DNA of 64,000 bases, taken from contig CM067298.1 of the NCBI GenBank assembly GCA_034231615.1, positions 1,369,834 to 1,433,833 on the forward strand, in the 5' to 3' direction. The notes below the pieces were generated by a model. The model ran no database searches and was not told the DNA's origin. It was given only the letters and a program-made list of their open reading frames with translations. Shown here piece by piece: positions 1 through 11,900 of this stretch. The translations under genes were made by a program, and so were the position numbers. The number at the start of each line of letters is the position of its first letter. The first letter of the stretch is position 1. Origin of the DNA: Meghimatium bilineatum (Eukaryota > Mollusca > Gastropoda > Stylommatophora > Philomycidae).

Positions 1-3000
1 CACTGAATTATTAAACACTGAATCATCAAACACTGAATCATCAAACACTGAATCATCAAACACTGAATTATTAAACACTGAATCATCAAACACTGAATCA
101 TCAAACACTGAATCTTCAAACACTGAATTATTAAACACTGAATCATCAAACACTGAATCTTCAAACACTGAATTATCAAACACTGAATCATCAAACACTG
201 AATCATCAAACACTGAATCATCATCCTCTGAATCATCAAACACTGAATTATCAAACACTGAATCATCAAACACTGAATCATCAAACACTGAATTATCAAA
301 CACTGAATCATCAAACACTGAATCATCAAACACTGAATCATCAAACACTGAATCATCAAACACTGAATCATCAAACACTGAATTATCAAACACTGAATCA
401 TTAAACACTGAATCATCAAACACTGAATCATCAAACACTGAATCATCAAACACTGAATCATCAAACACTGAATCATCAAACACTGAATCATTAAACACTG
501 AATTATCAAACACTGAATCATCAAACACTGAATCATCATCCTCTGAATCATCAAACACTGAATCATCAAACACTGAATCATCAAACACTGAATTATCAAA
601 CACTGAATCATTAAACACTGAATTATCAAACACTGAATTATCAAACACTGAATCATCAAACACTGAATCATCATCCTCTGAATCATCAAACACTGAATCA
701 TCAAACACTGAATCATCAAACACTGAATCATCAAACACTGAATTATCAAACACTGAATCATTAAACACTGAATTATCAAACACTGAATCATTATCCTCTG
801 AATTATCAAACACTGAATCATCATCCTCTGAATCATTAAACACTGAATCATCAAACACTGAATCATCAAACACTGAATTATCAAACACTGAATCATCAAA
901 CACTGAATCATCAAACACTGAATCATTAAACACTGAATTATCAAACACTGAATCATTATCCTCTGAATTATCAAACACTGAATCATCATCCTCTGAATTA
1001 TCAAACACTGAATCATCATCCTCTGAATCATCAAACACTGAATCATCATCCTCTGAATCATTAAACACTGAATCATCATCCTCTGAATCATCAAACACTG
1101 AATCATCATCCTCTGAATCATTAAACACTGAATCATCATCCTCTGAATCATCAAACACTGAATCATCATCCTCTGAATCATCAAACACTGAATCATCATC
1201 CTCTGAATCATTAAACACTGAATCATCAAACACTGAATCATCATCCTCTGAATCATCAAACACTGAATCATCAAACACTGAATTATCAAACACTGAATCA
1301 TTAAACACTGAATTATCAAACACTGAATCATTATCCTCTGAATTATCAAACACTGAATCATCATCCTCTGAATCATTAAACACTGAATCATCAAACACTG
1401 AATCATCAAACACTGAATTATCAAACACTGAATTATCAAACACTGAATCATCAAACACTGAATTATCAAACACTGAATTATCAAACACTGAATTATCAAA
1501 CACTGAATTATCAAACACTGAATCATCAAACACTGAATTATCAAACACTGAATTATCAAACACTGAATCATCAAACACTGAATCATCATCCTCTGAATCA
1601 TCAAACACTGAATCATCAAACACTGAATCATCATCCTCTGAATCATCAAACACTGAATCATCAAACACTGAATCATCAAACACTGAATCATCAAACACTA
1701 AATCATCAAACACTGAATCATCAAACACTGAATCATTAAACACTGAATTATCAAACACTGAATCATCAAACACTGAATCATCAAACACTGAATCATCAAA
1801 CACTGAATTATCAAACACTGAATTATCAAACACTGAATTATCAAACACTGAATTATCAAACACTGAATCATCAAACACTGAATTATCAAACACTGAATCA
1901 TCAAACACTGAATCATCATCCTCTGAATCATCAAACACTGAATCATCATCCTCTGAATCATCAAACACTGAATCATCAAACACTGAATTATCAAACACTG
2001 AATCATCAAACACTGAATCATCATCCTCTGAATCATCAAACACTGAATCATCAAACACTGAATTATCAAACACTGAATCATCAAACACTGAATCATCAAA
2101 CACTGAATCATCAAACACTGAATCATCAAACACTGAATTATCAAACACTGAATCATCATCCTCTGAATCATCAAACACTGAATCATCATCCTCTGAATCA
2201 TCAAACACTGAATTATCAAACACTGAATCATCATCCTCTGAATAATCAAACACTGAATCATCAAACACTGAATCATCAAACACTGAATTATCAAACACTG
2301 AATCATCATCCTCTGAATCATCAAACACTGAATCATCATCCTCTGAATCATCAAACACTGAATCATCATCCTCTGAATCATCAAACACTGAATTATCAAA
2401 CACTGAATCATCATCCTCTGAATCATCAAACACTGAATCATCAAACACTGAATCATCAAACACTGAATTATCAAACACTGAATCATCATCCACTGAATTA
2501 TCAAACACTGAATCATCAAACACTGAATTATTAAACACTGAATCATCAAACACTGAATCATCAAACACTGAATCATCCCCTTAATCATCAAACACTGAAT
2601 CATCCCCTGAATCATCATCCTCTGAATCATCAAACACTGAATCATCCCCTGAATCATCATCCTCTGAATCATCAAACACTGAATCATCATCCTCTGAATC
2701 ATCAAACACTGAATCATCATCCTCTGAATCATCAAACCCTGAATCATCATCCTCTGAATCATAAAACACTGAATCATAAAACACTGAATCATCCCCTGAA
2801 TCATCATCCTCTGAATCATCAAACACTGAATCATCAAACACTGAATCATCAAACACTGAATCATCAAACACTGAATCATAAAACACTGAATCATAAAACA
2901 CTGAATCATCCCCTGAATCATCATCCTCTGAATCATCAAACACTGAATCATCAAACACTGAATTATCAAACACTGAATCATCATCCTCTGAATAATCAAA

Positions 3001-4490
3001 CCCTGAATCATCATCCTCTGAATCATCAAACACTGAATCATAAAACACTGAATCATCCCCTGAATCATCATCCTCTGAATCATCAAACACTGAATCATCA
3101 TCCTCTGAATCATCAAACACTGAATTATCAAACACTGAATCATCAAACACTGAATCATCAAACACTGAATTATCAAACACTGAATCATCAAACACTGAAT
3201 CATCAAACACTGAATCTTCAAACACTGAATCATCAAACACTGAATCATCAAACACTGAATCTTCAAACACTGAATCATCAAACACTGAATCATCAAACAC
3301 TGAATCTTCAAACACTGAATCATCAAACACTGAATCATCATCCTCTGAATCATCAAACACTGAATTATCAAACACTGAATTATCAAACACTGAATCATCA
3401 AACACTGAATTATCAAACACTGAATTATCAAACACTGAATCATCAAACACTGAATTATCAAACACTGAATCATCAAACACTGAATTATCAAACACTGAAT
3501 TATCAAACACTGAATCATCAAACACTGAATCATCAAACACTGAATTATCAAACACTGAATCATCAAACACTGAATCATCAAACACTGAATTATCAAACAC
3601 TGAATCATCAAACACTGAATCATCAAACACTGAATCATCAAACACTGAATTATCAAACACTGAATCATCAAACACTGAATCATCAAACACTGAATCTTCA
3701 AACACTGAATCATCAAACACTGAATCATCAAACACTGAATCATCAAACACTGAATTATCAAACACTGAATCATCAAACACTGAATCATCAAACACTGAAT
3801 TATCAAACACTGAATCATCAAACACTGAATCATCAAACACTGAATCATCAAACACTGAATCATCAAACACTGAATCTTCAAACACTGAATCATCCCCTGA
3901 ATCATCAAACACTGAATCATCATCCTCTGAATCATCAAACACTGAATTATCAAACACTGAATTATCAAACACTGAATCATCAAACACTGAATTATCAAAC
4001 ACTGAATCATCAAACACTGAATTATCAAACACTGAATCATCAAACACTGAATCATCAAACACTGAATCATCAAACACTGAATCATCAAACACTGAATCAT
4101 CAAACACTGAATCATCAAACACTGAATTATCAAACACTGAATCATCAAACACTGAATCATCAAACACTGAATTATCAAACACTGAATCATCAAACACTGA
4201 ATTATCAAACACTGAATTATCAAACACTGAATCATCAAACACTGAATCATCAAACACTGAATTATCAAACACTGAATCATCAAACACTGAATCATCAAAC
4301 ACTGAATCATCAAACACTGAATCATCAAACACTGAATCATCAAACACTGAATTATCAAACACTGAATCATTAAACACTGAATCATCAAACACTGAATCAT
4401 CAAACACTGAATTATCAAACACTGAATCTTCAAACACTGAATCATCCCCTGAATCATCATCCTCTGAATCATCAAACACTGAGTCATGAT
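1..4490. repeat. 15-bp minisatellite, about 300 copies
   Basis: Tandem copies of cactgaatcatcaaa with a few recurrent variants: tca to tta, tct for tca, a tcatcctctgaa insert that keeps the 15-bp register, and ccctgaa forms from about 2575. Because 15 is a multiple of three and the unit avoids stops in several frames, long open frames run through it: minus strand 1698-4487 (MIQCL repeat), minus 2581-4521 (DSVFD repeat), and a plus frame from base 2 to a TAA at 2243. The array runs off the left edge. I do not call a gene. Confidence 0.97.
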
Positions 4491-4524
4491 ACAAGATACA
4501 TTTTATTGTATATGAATCCACCGA

Positions 4525-6812
4525 AGACGGATAATAAAATAGCTAGAAGAAAACCAAAAGCTCACCAAGACACAGTTGGCCTATAGGAAAAATCGAAGCA
4601 CTGAAGACCAGCTTACATACCTAGCACAGGAAATCGAAAATGCTTTTCAAAAGAAGGAAAAAGTGCTGGCTAATTTTATGGACTTAAGTAAGGCCTTCGA
4701 TAAGGTGTGGAAAGAGGGAGTCCTCTTCAAGCTTGTTCAAAACAAAATAGAAGGCAGAATGTTTAGCTGGATAAAAGATTTCCCCTGCTACCGCACTGCA
4801 AGAGTAAAAGTAGATGGTAAACTAAGCAAACATGTTACTCTGCAACAAGGATTACCTCAAGGAGGAGTGATCTCTCCTACCCTTTTCCTAGTATTCATCA
4901 ATGACATTGGAGAGAAACTGTCACATCATATTTTAAAGGCCCTCCACGCAGATGATTTTTCTGCCTGGAGAGTGGAAGGCAACCTATCCACTGAATGCAA
5001 ATCGTGCAGAATGCACACAAAAACGGAATGCAGATCGCACTTAACACCCTAAGTGAATAGGTATCTGAATGGGGAGTGTAGATCAACCTCTCCAAGATGT
5101 ATATATAGAATATCCACACAAGCCTAGAGATATGATCAGAACACCAACAGGGAAATTCTAAAATAATTATGATGCAGAAATCCAGGCAATTAGGGTAGCA
5201 CATGAAAATCAGTTCAACTCCAACTCTGACTTACAGCCTGTGGTATTCCTGACAGATGCAAGGTCAGTGCTTCAAGCTCTCCAGTCTGGAAAACTAACAG
5301 ACTTGCAAAAACAACTTAATGAATTATTTTACCAGTATAGGGTAACCATGCAGTGGATACCCTCTCACTGTGGAATACCAGGAAATGAAAAAGCAGACCA
5401 ACTGGCTAAGGAAGGTGATGCCAAAGACCAACCAGATATACCAATCACCTACCATCAGAAAAAAACCAGATGATCAAGTCAATAAGAAAGCCACAAACAC
5501 CAACACAAGATGAGTATCACATTATGAACAGACCAGAACAAGTTATAATTCTACGTCTCAGAACAGGACACAACCAACTCTGCAGTCACATATATACAAA
5601 GTTCAAGATTGGCAACACGGCCATATGTACATGTGGACAGGCAGTACAGAGTACCAAACATATACTTCAAGAGTTTCTGAGCATGAAATGCTGAGGCAGA
5701 CATATTGGCCAGAGGAAACAACACTGGAATCAAAGCTCTATGGGCCACTATATGAACTACAAAAGACAGTGAGGTTTATTAAGGAGACAGAATTACAGAT
5801 ATAGACATGTTTCAAGTGAACGAACGAAGAAGAAGAACCTCTTCAAAACTGTGACAACCATCTTCTCACTTTCAAACCACCAAGAAAAAGCAAATCTAAA
5901 AATAAATGAAAGTGAGTTAGCACATGAGGAGAACCCTACATATCTCAGGGTCAAACTAGACAAGCAACACACCTGTAAACCACACCTAATAACCACTTAG
6001 CAAAAAGCAAACAGGAAACTATCCTTGATGAAGAAACTTGCAGGAACAAGCTGGGGAGCAAATGGAAGTATTCTCAGAAAAGTCTACATGGGTACAGTCA
6101 GACCTGTAGTAGAATATGGAATGACAACCTGGGCATCAAAAACAAATACTGATCGCCTATCTAAAGTACAAAATGCAGGACTTCGACTTATCTCAGGAGC
6201 AATGAAAACCACTCCAATCCATGCAATGGAAAAACACGTAAACATCCGCCCACTGGATGACAGAAGAAAAGAGTGCTTGTACAAAGGAAAAAAAATTAAG
6301 CATATGCCAAACCATCCTATGCATGCACAAATTTCTAGATCAACCACAAGCAGGTTGAAGAGAACCAGCTTCTGTCACATCTCCAACTATCTCCATCAAT
6401 AACATAAAGAAATCCTCACAAACCTCCCAAATGAAATTGAAACACTAACGGACTTTGAAGAGCCAGACAATAGTCTCCAGAATGTCTTCATAATAACACA
6501 GGTTCCTGGAATAATTAATAAGTAATACCAAACTCCACCTCAACTAAAAGCATTGACACTGGAGATGATAGAAATAAAATACAATCACATGTCTACGCAA
6601 ATGGATCGGCAGATGGAGTATTAAGGAATGGAGGAGGTGGAATTTTTATAAGACTCAAAGATGGGAAGACAATATTAAAAGCTTTTCCAACTGGGAAATA
6701 CTCCTCTAACTTTAGAGCAGAAGCAGTTGCACTCCATCAAGCACTGAAAGCCTTCACTGAACCAGGACTGCCAAGACCAAAGAAGATTGCTATATTGACA
6801 GATTGCAGATAA
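4525..6812 (+). mobile_element. RNase H-bearing LINE fragment (host copy)
   Basis: Degenerate non-LTR retrotransposon in two pieces, 4525-5100 and 5836-6812, split by a younger copy. The first piece has reverse transcriptase motifs: FMDLSKAFDKVW, QGLPQGGVISPTLF and HADDFSAW (in place of F/YADD). The second resumes with TTIFSLSNHQEK, the RT thumb region (VRPVVEYGMTTWASK), and the start of an RNase H domain (6590-6812, AILTDCR), then is cut off by an array. Having RNase H suggests the I/Nimbus-like group; the clade is inferred. Frames are broken by stops. Confidence 0.85.
5101..5835 (+). mobile_element. 5'-truncated RNase H LINE, nested
   Basis: Begins within the RNase H domain (IEYPHKPRD) and continues through LTDARSVLQAL and QWIPSHCGIPGNEKADQLAKE to the LINE C-terminus (TETELQI-like end) and a (GAA)n tail. 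It is flanked by the imperfect direct repeats aacctctccaagatgt (5085) and aacctcttcaaaactgt (5836), probably an aged target-site duplication. The host LINE protein reads on across the gap. Confidence 0.82.
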
Positions 6813-7035
6813 TCTCCCCTTACAAAGTGTAACATGACAATCACCACAGGACATAATCTCCCCTTACAAAGTGTAAATTACAAGCACCACAGGGCATAAT
6901 CTCCCCTTACAAAGTGTGACAAGCACCCCAAGGCATAATCTCCCCTTACAAAGTGTAACTGACAAGCACCCCAAGGCATAATCTCCCCTTACAAAGTGTA
7001 ACTGACAAGCACCCCAGGGCATAATCTCCCCTTAA
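6811..7035. repeat. ~43-bp tandem array, 5-6 copies
   Basis: The unit contains ataatctccccttacaaag followed by tgtaac and a caagcacc segment. It directly abuts the truncated RNase H of the preceding LINE. Confidence 0.9.
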
Positions 7036-7289
7036 AAAGGGTGTTGATAAATTTTAGAAGAAAATGAAATCACCATAGTTTTAAAATGTTGAATGTGTCA
7101 TAATGAAATATTTTTGTTGTCTGATTACATTTGAAATCCTTAAAGTCATCTCAGATTGTCTGATCCCTGCTTTTGCTGCAAGGCGTCGCAGGATTGAATG
7201 ACAATCGGTTTTAAGGCTATCACGGTTTGGTCGTGTGATATGAAATAATATTGTGATGTCTCAGAATGTTGGTAACTACTTAAATTCTT

Positions 7290-7640
7290 CTTGGTCTTCT
7301 TCTATATCTGGCTGTTTCCATGTCCATGTTGTATGCTCTCGCTGTTGGTCAATAAGGGTTCATTCTCATTAATTGCCCGAACCATTTAAGTCTGTGTTTT
7401 TCAATATATTCAACCACAAATGTTCCAACAGTTCTTGTAATCTCCTCACTTCTCACATGATCTCTTCTTGTTCCAACAGTTCTTGTAATCTCCTCACTTC
7501 TCACATGATCTCTTCTTGTTCTGTTTGATACTTTTCTTAGACATCTCATTTCACACTTAGTAATCTTTCTCTCTTGGTCTTTCTTTATTGTCCATGTCTG
7601 ACACTGATAATACAATGTTGGTATGAAGATTGAATTTGCT
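7290..7640 (-). mobile_element. LINE RT C-terminal fragment with internal duplication
   Basis: Minus-strand protein with LYYQCQTWTIKKDQERKI and KHRLKWFGQLMRMN, typical of the region after the RT domain in LINEs. A 48-bp in-frame duplication repeats RRDHVRSEEITRTVGT (7423-7520). The frame remains open across the duplication. Confidence 0.8.
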
Positions 7641-8609
7641 GTTTAGTTTTCAATGAGGATACATTTATGTTTCATATTTGCTGTAATTCACCATCAAACT
7701 ACATTAAAACACAATATTCCATGAGCTATATTGAAACATCACAGTGTCCCAGATGATATGTATTTAGTCTATTTATCTATGGGTCAAAGGACATGAGCCC
7801 ATGGACCGCTGGATCAGCAACTAACCAACCAACCATCTATTTATCTACAGTTGCTACAGTTGTATTATTGAATTATCATATTCAGTGAATCATTGATTTA
7901 GTCAAAAACATTATAGAACAGAAATTCAACAAACATCAAGTTTGTTCATTAATGTTTAATCAAACACAGGAGTGGATATAGACATAGATGCAGTGATATA
8001 AATCTGTGTGTATCATGTATCAACAGTGATATAAATCTGTATCATGTATCAACAGCGATATAAATCTGTGTGTATCCAGTAATAACTGCCTTGGTTGTAT
8101 CTGATTAGTTTCCTATCTAAGACTAACTTTTGTTAATGTAAAACTCTGTCGATACAATATTCACTGATATTTCATTGACATGTGTCCACATTTATTGTAT
8201 CTCTCATGGTTGTATCTCTCTGCCTGATAACAAGAGAGGAAGCTTTTCACTACTTCCTCCATAATATGTGATGTGGTTTTTCCTTACTTTCTCACTAACA
8301 AGGGATGTGGTTTTTTCCTTACTTTCTCACTAACATGTGAGGTAGCTTTTCATTACTTTCTCAATAGCATGAGAGGTGGCTTTTATTTACGCCAGATCTA
8401 CCTGTCAATTACAAGTGTCCTTAGGAGCAGTGTAATATGATTTAGTCACAGCTCACTTGAGGTAGAAGTGAGATCAGAAATGCTTTCAACATATATGACA
8501 GGGGCAGAAAAAAGCTAACAGAAACATGTTAGCATTGTGGTATTGTACACGATCTGAAAAAAAAACATCATCGAATGAGATTTGGGGATGTCCTGAACTA
8601 ACAGATCTT
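7641..8609. other. TAF1B 3' flank with short arrays
   Basis: No gene was seen. It holds about three copies of a ~33-bp unit (tgatataaatctgtgtg, 7990-8070) and four of a ~36-bp unit with ccttactttctcactaaca (8240-8390). The TAF1B 3' UTR should lie next to 8610; its end is not obvious. Confidence 0.5.
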
Positions 8610-8938
8610 TTATTCTGAAATAATAGAAGTAGACATTATCTTTTTCAGTGATTTCTTTTTGGGATAAAAACCACCTAATTGGCTACAGACTAGACCAGAT
8701 TTGGCTGTTCCACTGGATACAGTTGCCAGATAGTCAAGCATGTGAACAATCAACCTGTCCAAGTCATTCACTGAATAGTCAATTATTTCACTAGTTAAAT
8801 GGAGAAGCCACATGTAACTCTTATGTCTGTGAGACATCAAAAGGGCATCATCTTTGATCAAACTGTACTGTATAAGTTCTGTTCTTGGAAGCGAATATCT
8901 CTCCAATAACCTGTCAAAGCTGGCTTCAATGTCTGGGG
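8610..8938 (-). CDS. TAF1B: TAF1B exon 14 (C-terminus and stop)
   Basis: Codes the end of Ala439 and residues 440-547, then TAA. It contains IEASFDRLLERYSLP, MSHRHKSYMWLLHLTSEIID and a lysine-rich end (PKKKSLKKI), like the C-terminal helical region and basic tail of vertebrate TAF1B. The acceptor is TTTCCGCAG|CCCCAG. AATAAA overlaps the stop codon, too early for a poly(A) signal by itself; further minus-strand AATAAA words occur near 8371 and 8196. Confidence 0.9.
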
Positions 8939-11900
8939 CTGCGGAAAGATCATAATTAATGTGATATCAAGACAATTGTATATTTTAACATTTTCCTGAA
9001 CAGCTATCCAGAGCATACTTATCTCCCATTACCAAAAGTGTTTGTGAATTCTATTGACACTGAAATTGTCGCCTTTAAAAATCCATATACCATCCAACTC
9101 TCATGAGAGAACTTTAAAATTTCTATGTGATGTCATGAATTTTTGTATTTTCTGAATGAATTTGAAAGCCCCATTGTTTTGAGTTATTTCAAAAGTGAAA
9201 TTCTACTTATTATGCTAGGCCTGGATTTACATTCCATATATATCACAAAATCTCACCGTAGAAAAATCTGATTTCTTCATGATTAATAAGCATAAACAAC
9301 TGCTATAGATTATTTCATGGGTGCTGTTATTTCATGGGTGCTGTTATTTCATGGGTGCTGTTATTTCATGGGTGCTGTTATTTCATGGGTGCTGTTATTT
9401 TGGAATTAGCGTACTAACCTGGAGAAATGGTTTTTTTAATTCACACTATCGCTACAGTTGCCATATTTCTGAACTATCATAACGGCTTCAACAATCAGCA
9501 AAATTGGTCATCAAGGATTTGAAACGGAAATTCAACGGACGTCAAATTTGGTCAGTAAAGTGTTAACTCCGCCAGGACAGAATTATTCCCAGGGTGTGGA
9601 TGTAATTAATTTTAGGATAAATTTTGTATTTATAGTATTTACCACAAAGTCTGTGCACTCTGTCGAAAGCTTTTTCTTGGTCGACATGCGATATACAATT
9701 CTTTGTTGTTTTCCATTGTTTTTTCTGCCATTTGTCAGAGTGTAAGAATGGCATCTGTACAGCTTTTGTTCTTATGGAATCCCATTTGAGTGTTGCTAAG
9801 CTGTGGTTCTATGAATGATTATAATCTTCTTTCTGGAACGTTGTATATGCATGCATACACATTTTGAGAAAAACTAGATCCATTTTTGAAACCTGTTTCA
9901 CCAGATATCTAGGACTTTCTTTATGTGAACTAGACATTTATGTTTGGAGTAGTTAACAGTTACAGAATGTTGTTGTCATGCTGTTTAAGGGAGACTGCAG
10001 CTTTTCATTTGAACATTTATCAGCAAACAAATTGACACAAGTAAATGAATCTGACATGAAACTGGTGCTCATTGTTTTCCCTCTTGCATGTCACATGACA
10101 AGTAAACTTGTCTTACATGACATTCACAAAGATATGTTCACAGATTAGTACCTCTTCCATTTATCTGTTAATTGAACCTTGAATCATACAAATTGATTAC
10201 AAATTGTATTTTATATTAATTTTCTTGCACAATCACTTCTGATTTTTTTTGCAGAGTTCTTCCCCTTGCCCTGGGAATGAAGCCAGGAGTTTTTCCTGAT
10301 CGGCTGGGATTGAAAGGGTTAATGAAAGAAATATCCAATCACTGGGTGTTTTGTTTTGTCTAGTGGTGTTTTGTTTTCATAAAAAAATGTGGTGACACAT
10401 TTTCTCTTTTAGGAAAACCACTTTAAAGAAAGTGGGGTGGGGTATGTTTCATTTTATAAATTGCCATGATCTATTTTGCAGAGGGGGAGGGGAGAACCTG
10501 TCAATACTACACCCCCCCCCCCTTATATAGTCTTGACTCAAATTTCAAAGTTGACTAAAATGAAAACTTACATATTTCTTTGATTTGTCTTTTAAATAAT
10601 GAGATATTCACTATGTGGGTCATAGTGCAGAGTTCAAAGTCTTGTTTCTTAGTTGCCCAATTGTCCTGTCTTTTACTGCTAACACCTGGACAAGAATAGT
10701 AAACATATCTTTTACTGCTAGCACCTGGACAAGATTTGAAAATATGTCTATTACTACTATAACCTGTAGAAAACAGGTGATAAAGTGTTACTGCACAACA
10801 ACTAACACACTATCAGTAGCTCACATGAAATAATACACACAACGGAACACAACCAAAATCATATAAATCACAATACACATGATAGTGTTAGTCGTCATAC
10901 AGTAAAACTTCATCACCTGCTTTCTACGTAAGTACTATTTTCATACAGTTTTACTAGCAGTATTACCTTTTATTGATTACTATAACCTGTACTCGATTAG
11001 TAAACTTGTCTATTACTACCACAACCTGGTCAAGATTCATTCATTCATTTTCCTTTTGCGCTGAAGTTAGCGCATAGGGCAGAGGTCAGATCTCTTCAAT
11101 TCTGTCTGTTCAAAGCTATTCTGTGCAGTTATTGAATAGTATGAATATTGGTTGTTTTACTTTCTCTAAGTATTGTTCTTCTGAGTGTTTCTTTTGGTCT
11201 AACCCTTGCTCTTTTGCCTGTAGGTATACATTCAAGAGATTGGTGGTGTATTCTGTTGGGGCCTGCACGTAGGACATGTCCGATGTAGGACAAACGGTGT
11301 TTTCTCATAACATCTGTGATGAAATTTTGATGTGTCTCTTCTCTCATTTTATCATTCGATTTGAATTCACTCCAATGGGTGTTAGTTATCCTACGAAGAC
11401 ATTTGTTCTCGAAACTCAGTAATTTCTTTTCTGAAGATAAAGAGCTTTTCCAGCTCTCACATCCATATGATAGCATCGGAATAACGCAGGAATTAAATAA
11501 GCGCATTTTTGTGCGTGTGCTGATTGACTTTGACTTCCAGATATTAGACTGTTAAATGCATGGTCAAGATTAAAACATGTCTATTACTACTATAATCTAG
11601 TCAAGATTATTAAACAAGTCTATTACTACTATAATCTAGTCAAGATTATTAAACAAGTCTATTACTACTACAACCTGTACAAGATAAGTAAACATGTGTA
11701 TTACTACTACAGAGTAAAATTGTTCAACTAAATCCTAGTAATTACCATCTTTCCTCTCATTTTCCAGTCTCTCCGAAGCTATTTCTAGTGGTTTCCGTAG
11801 AGATTTTCTAAAGTCTGCTTGGTAACAGCGAACTGAAACAACAATTCAACATGTCTACAACGTGCTTCATAAAATGTTTGCTATGAAGGATGAATAAAAC

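Noticed and set aside
1698..4487. 929-codon minus-strand frame of MIQCL repeats as a gene
   Set aside because: It is a stop-poor reading of the 15-bp array, equally open in a second minus frame and partly on the plus strand; no unique coding sequence is attached.
2581..4521. 646-codon acidic DSVFD repeat protein
   Set aside because: It has a short unique N-terminus, but the rest is array. No splice or homology support; kept only as a question in the findings.
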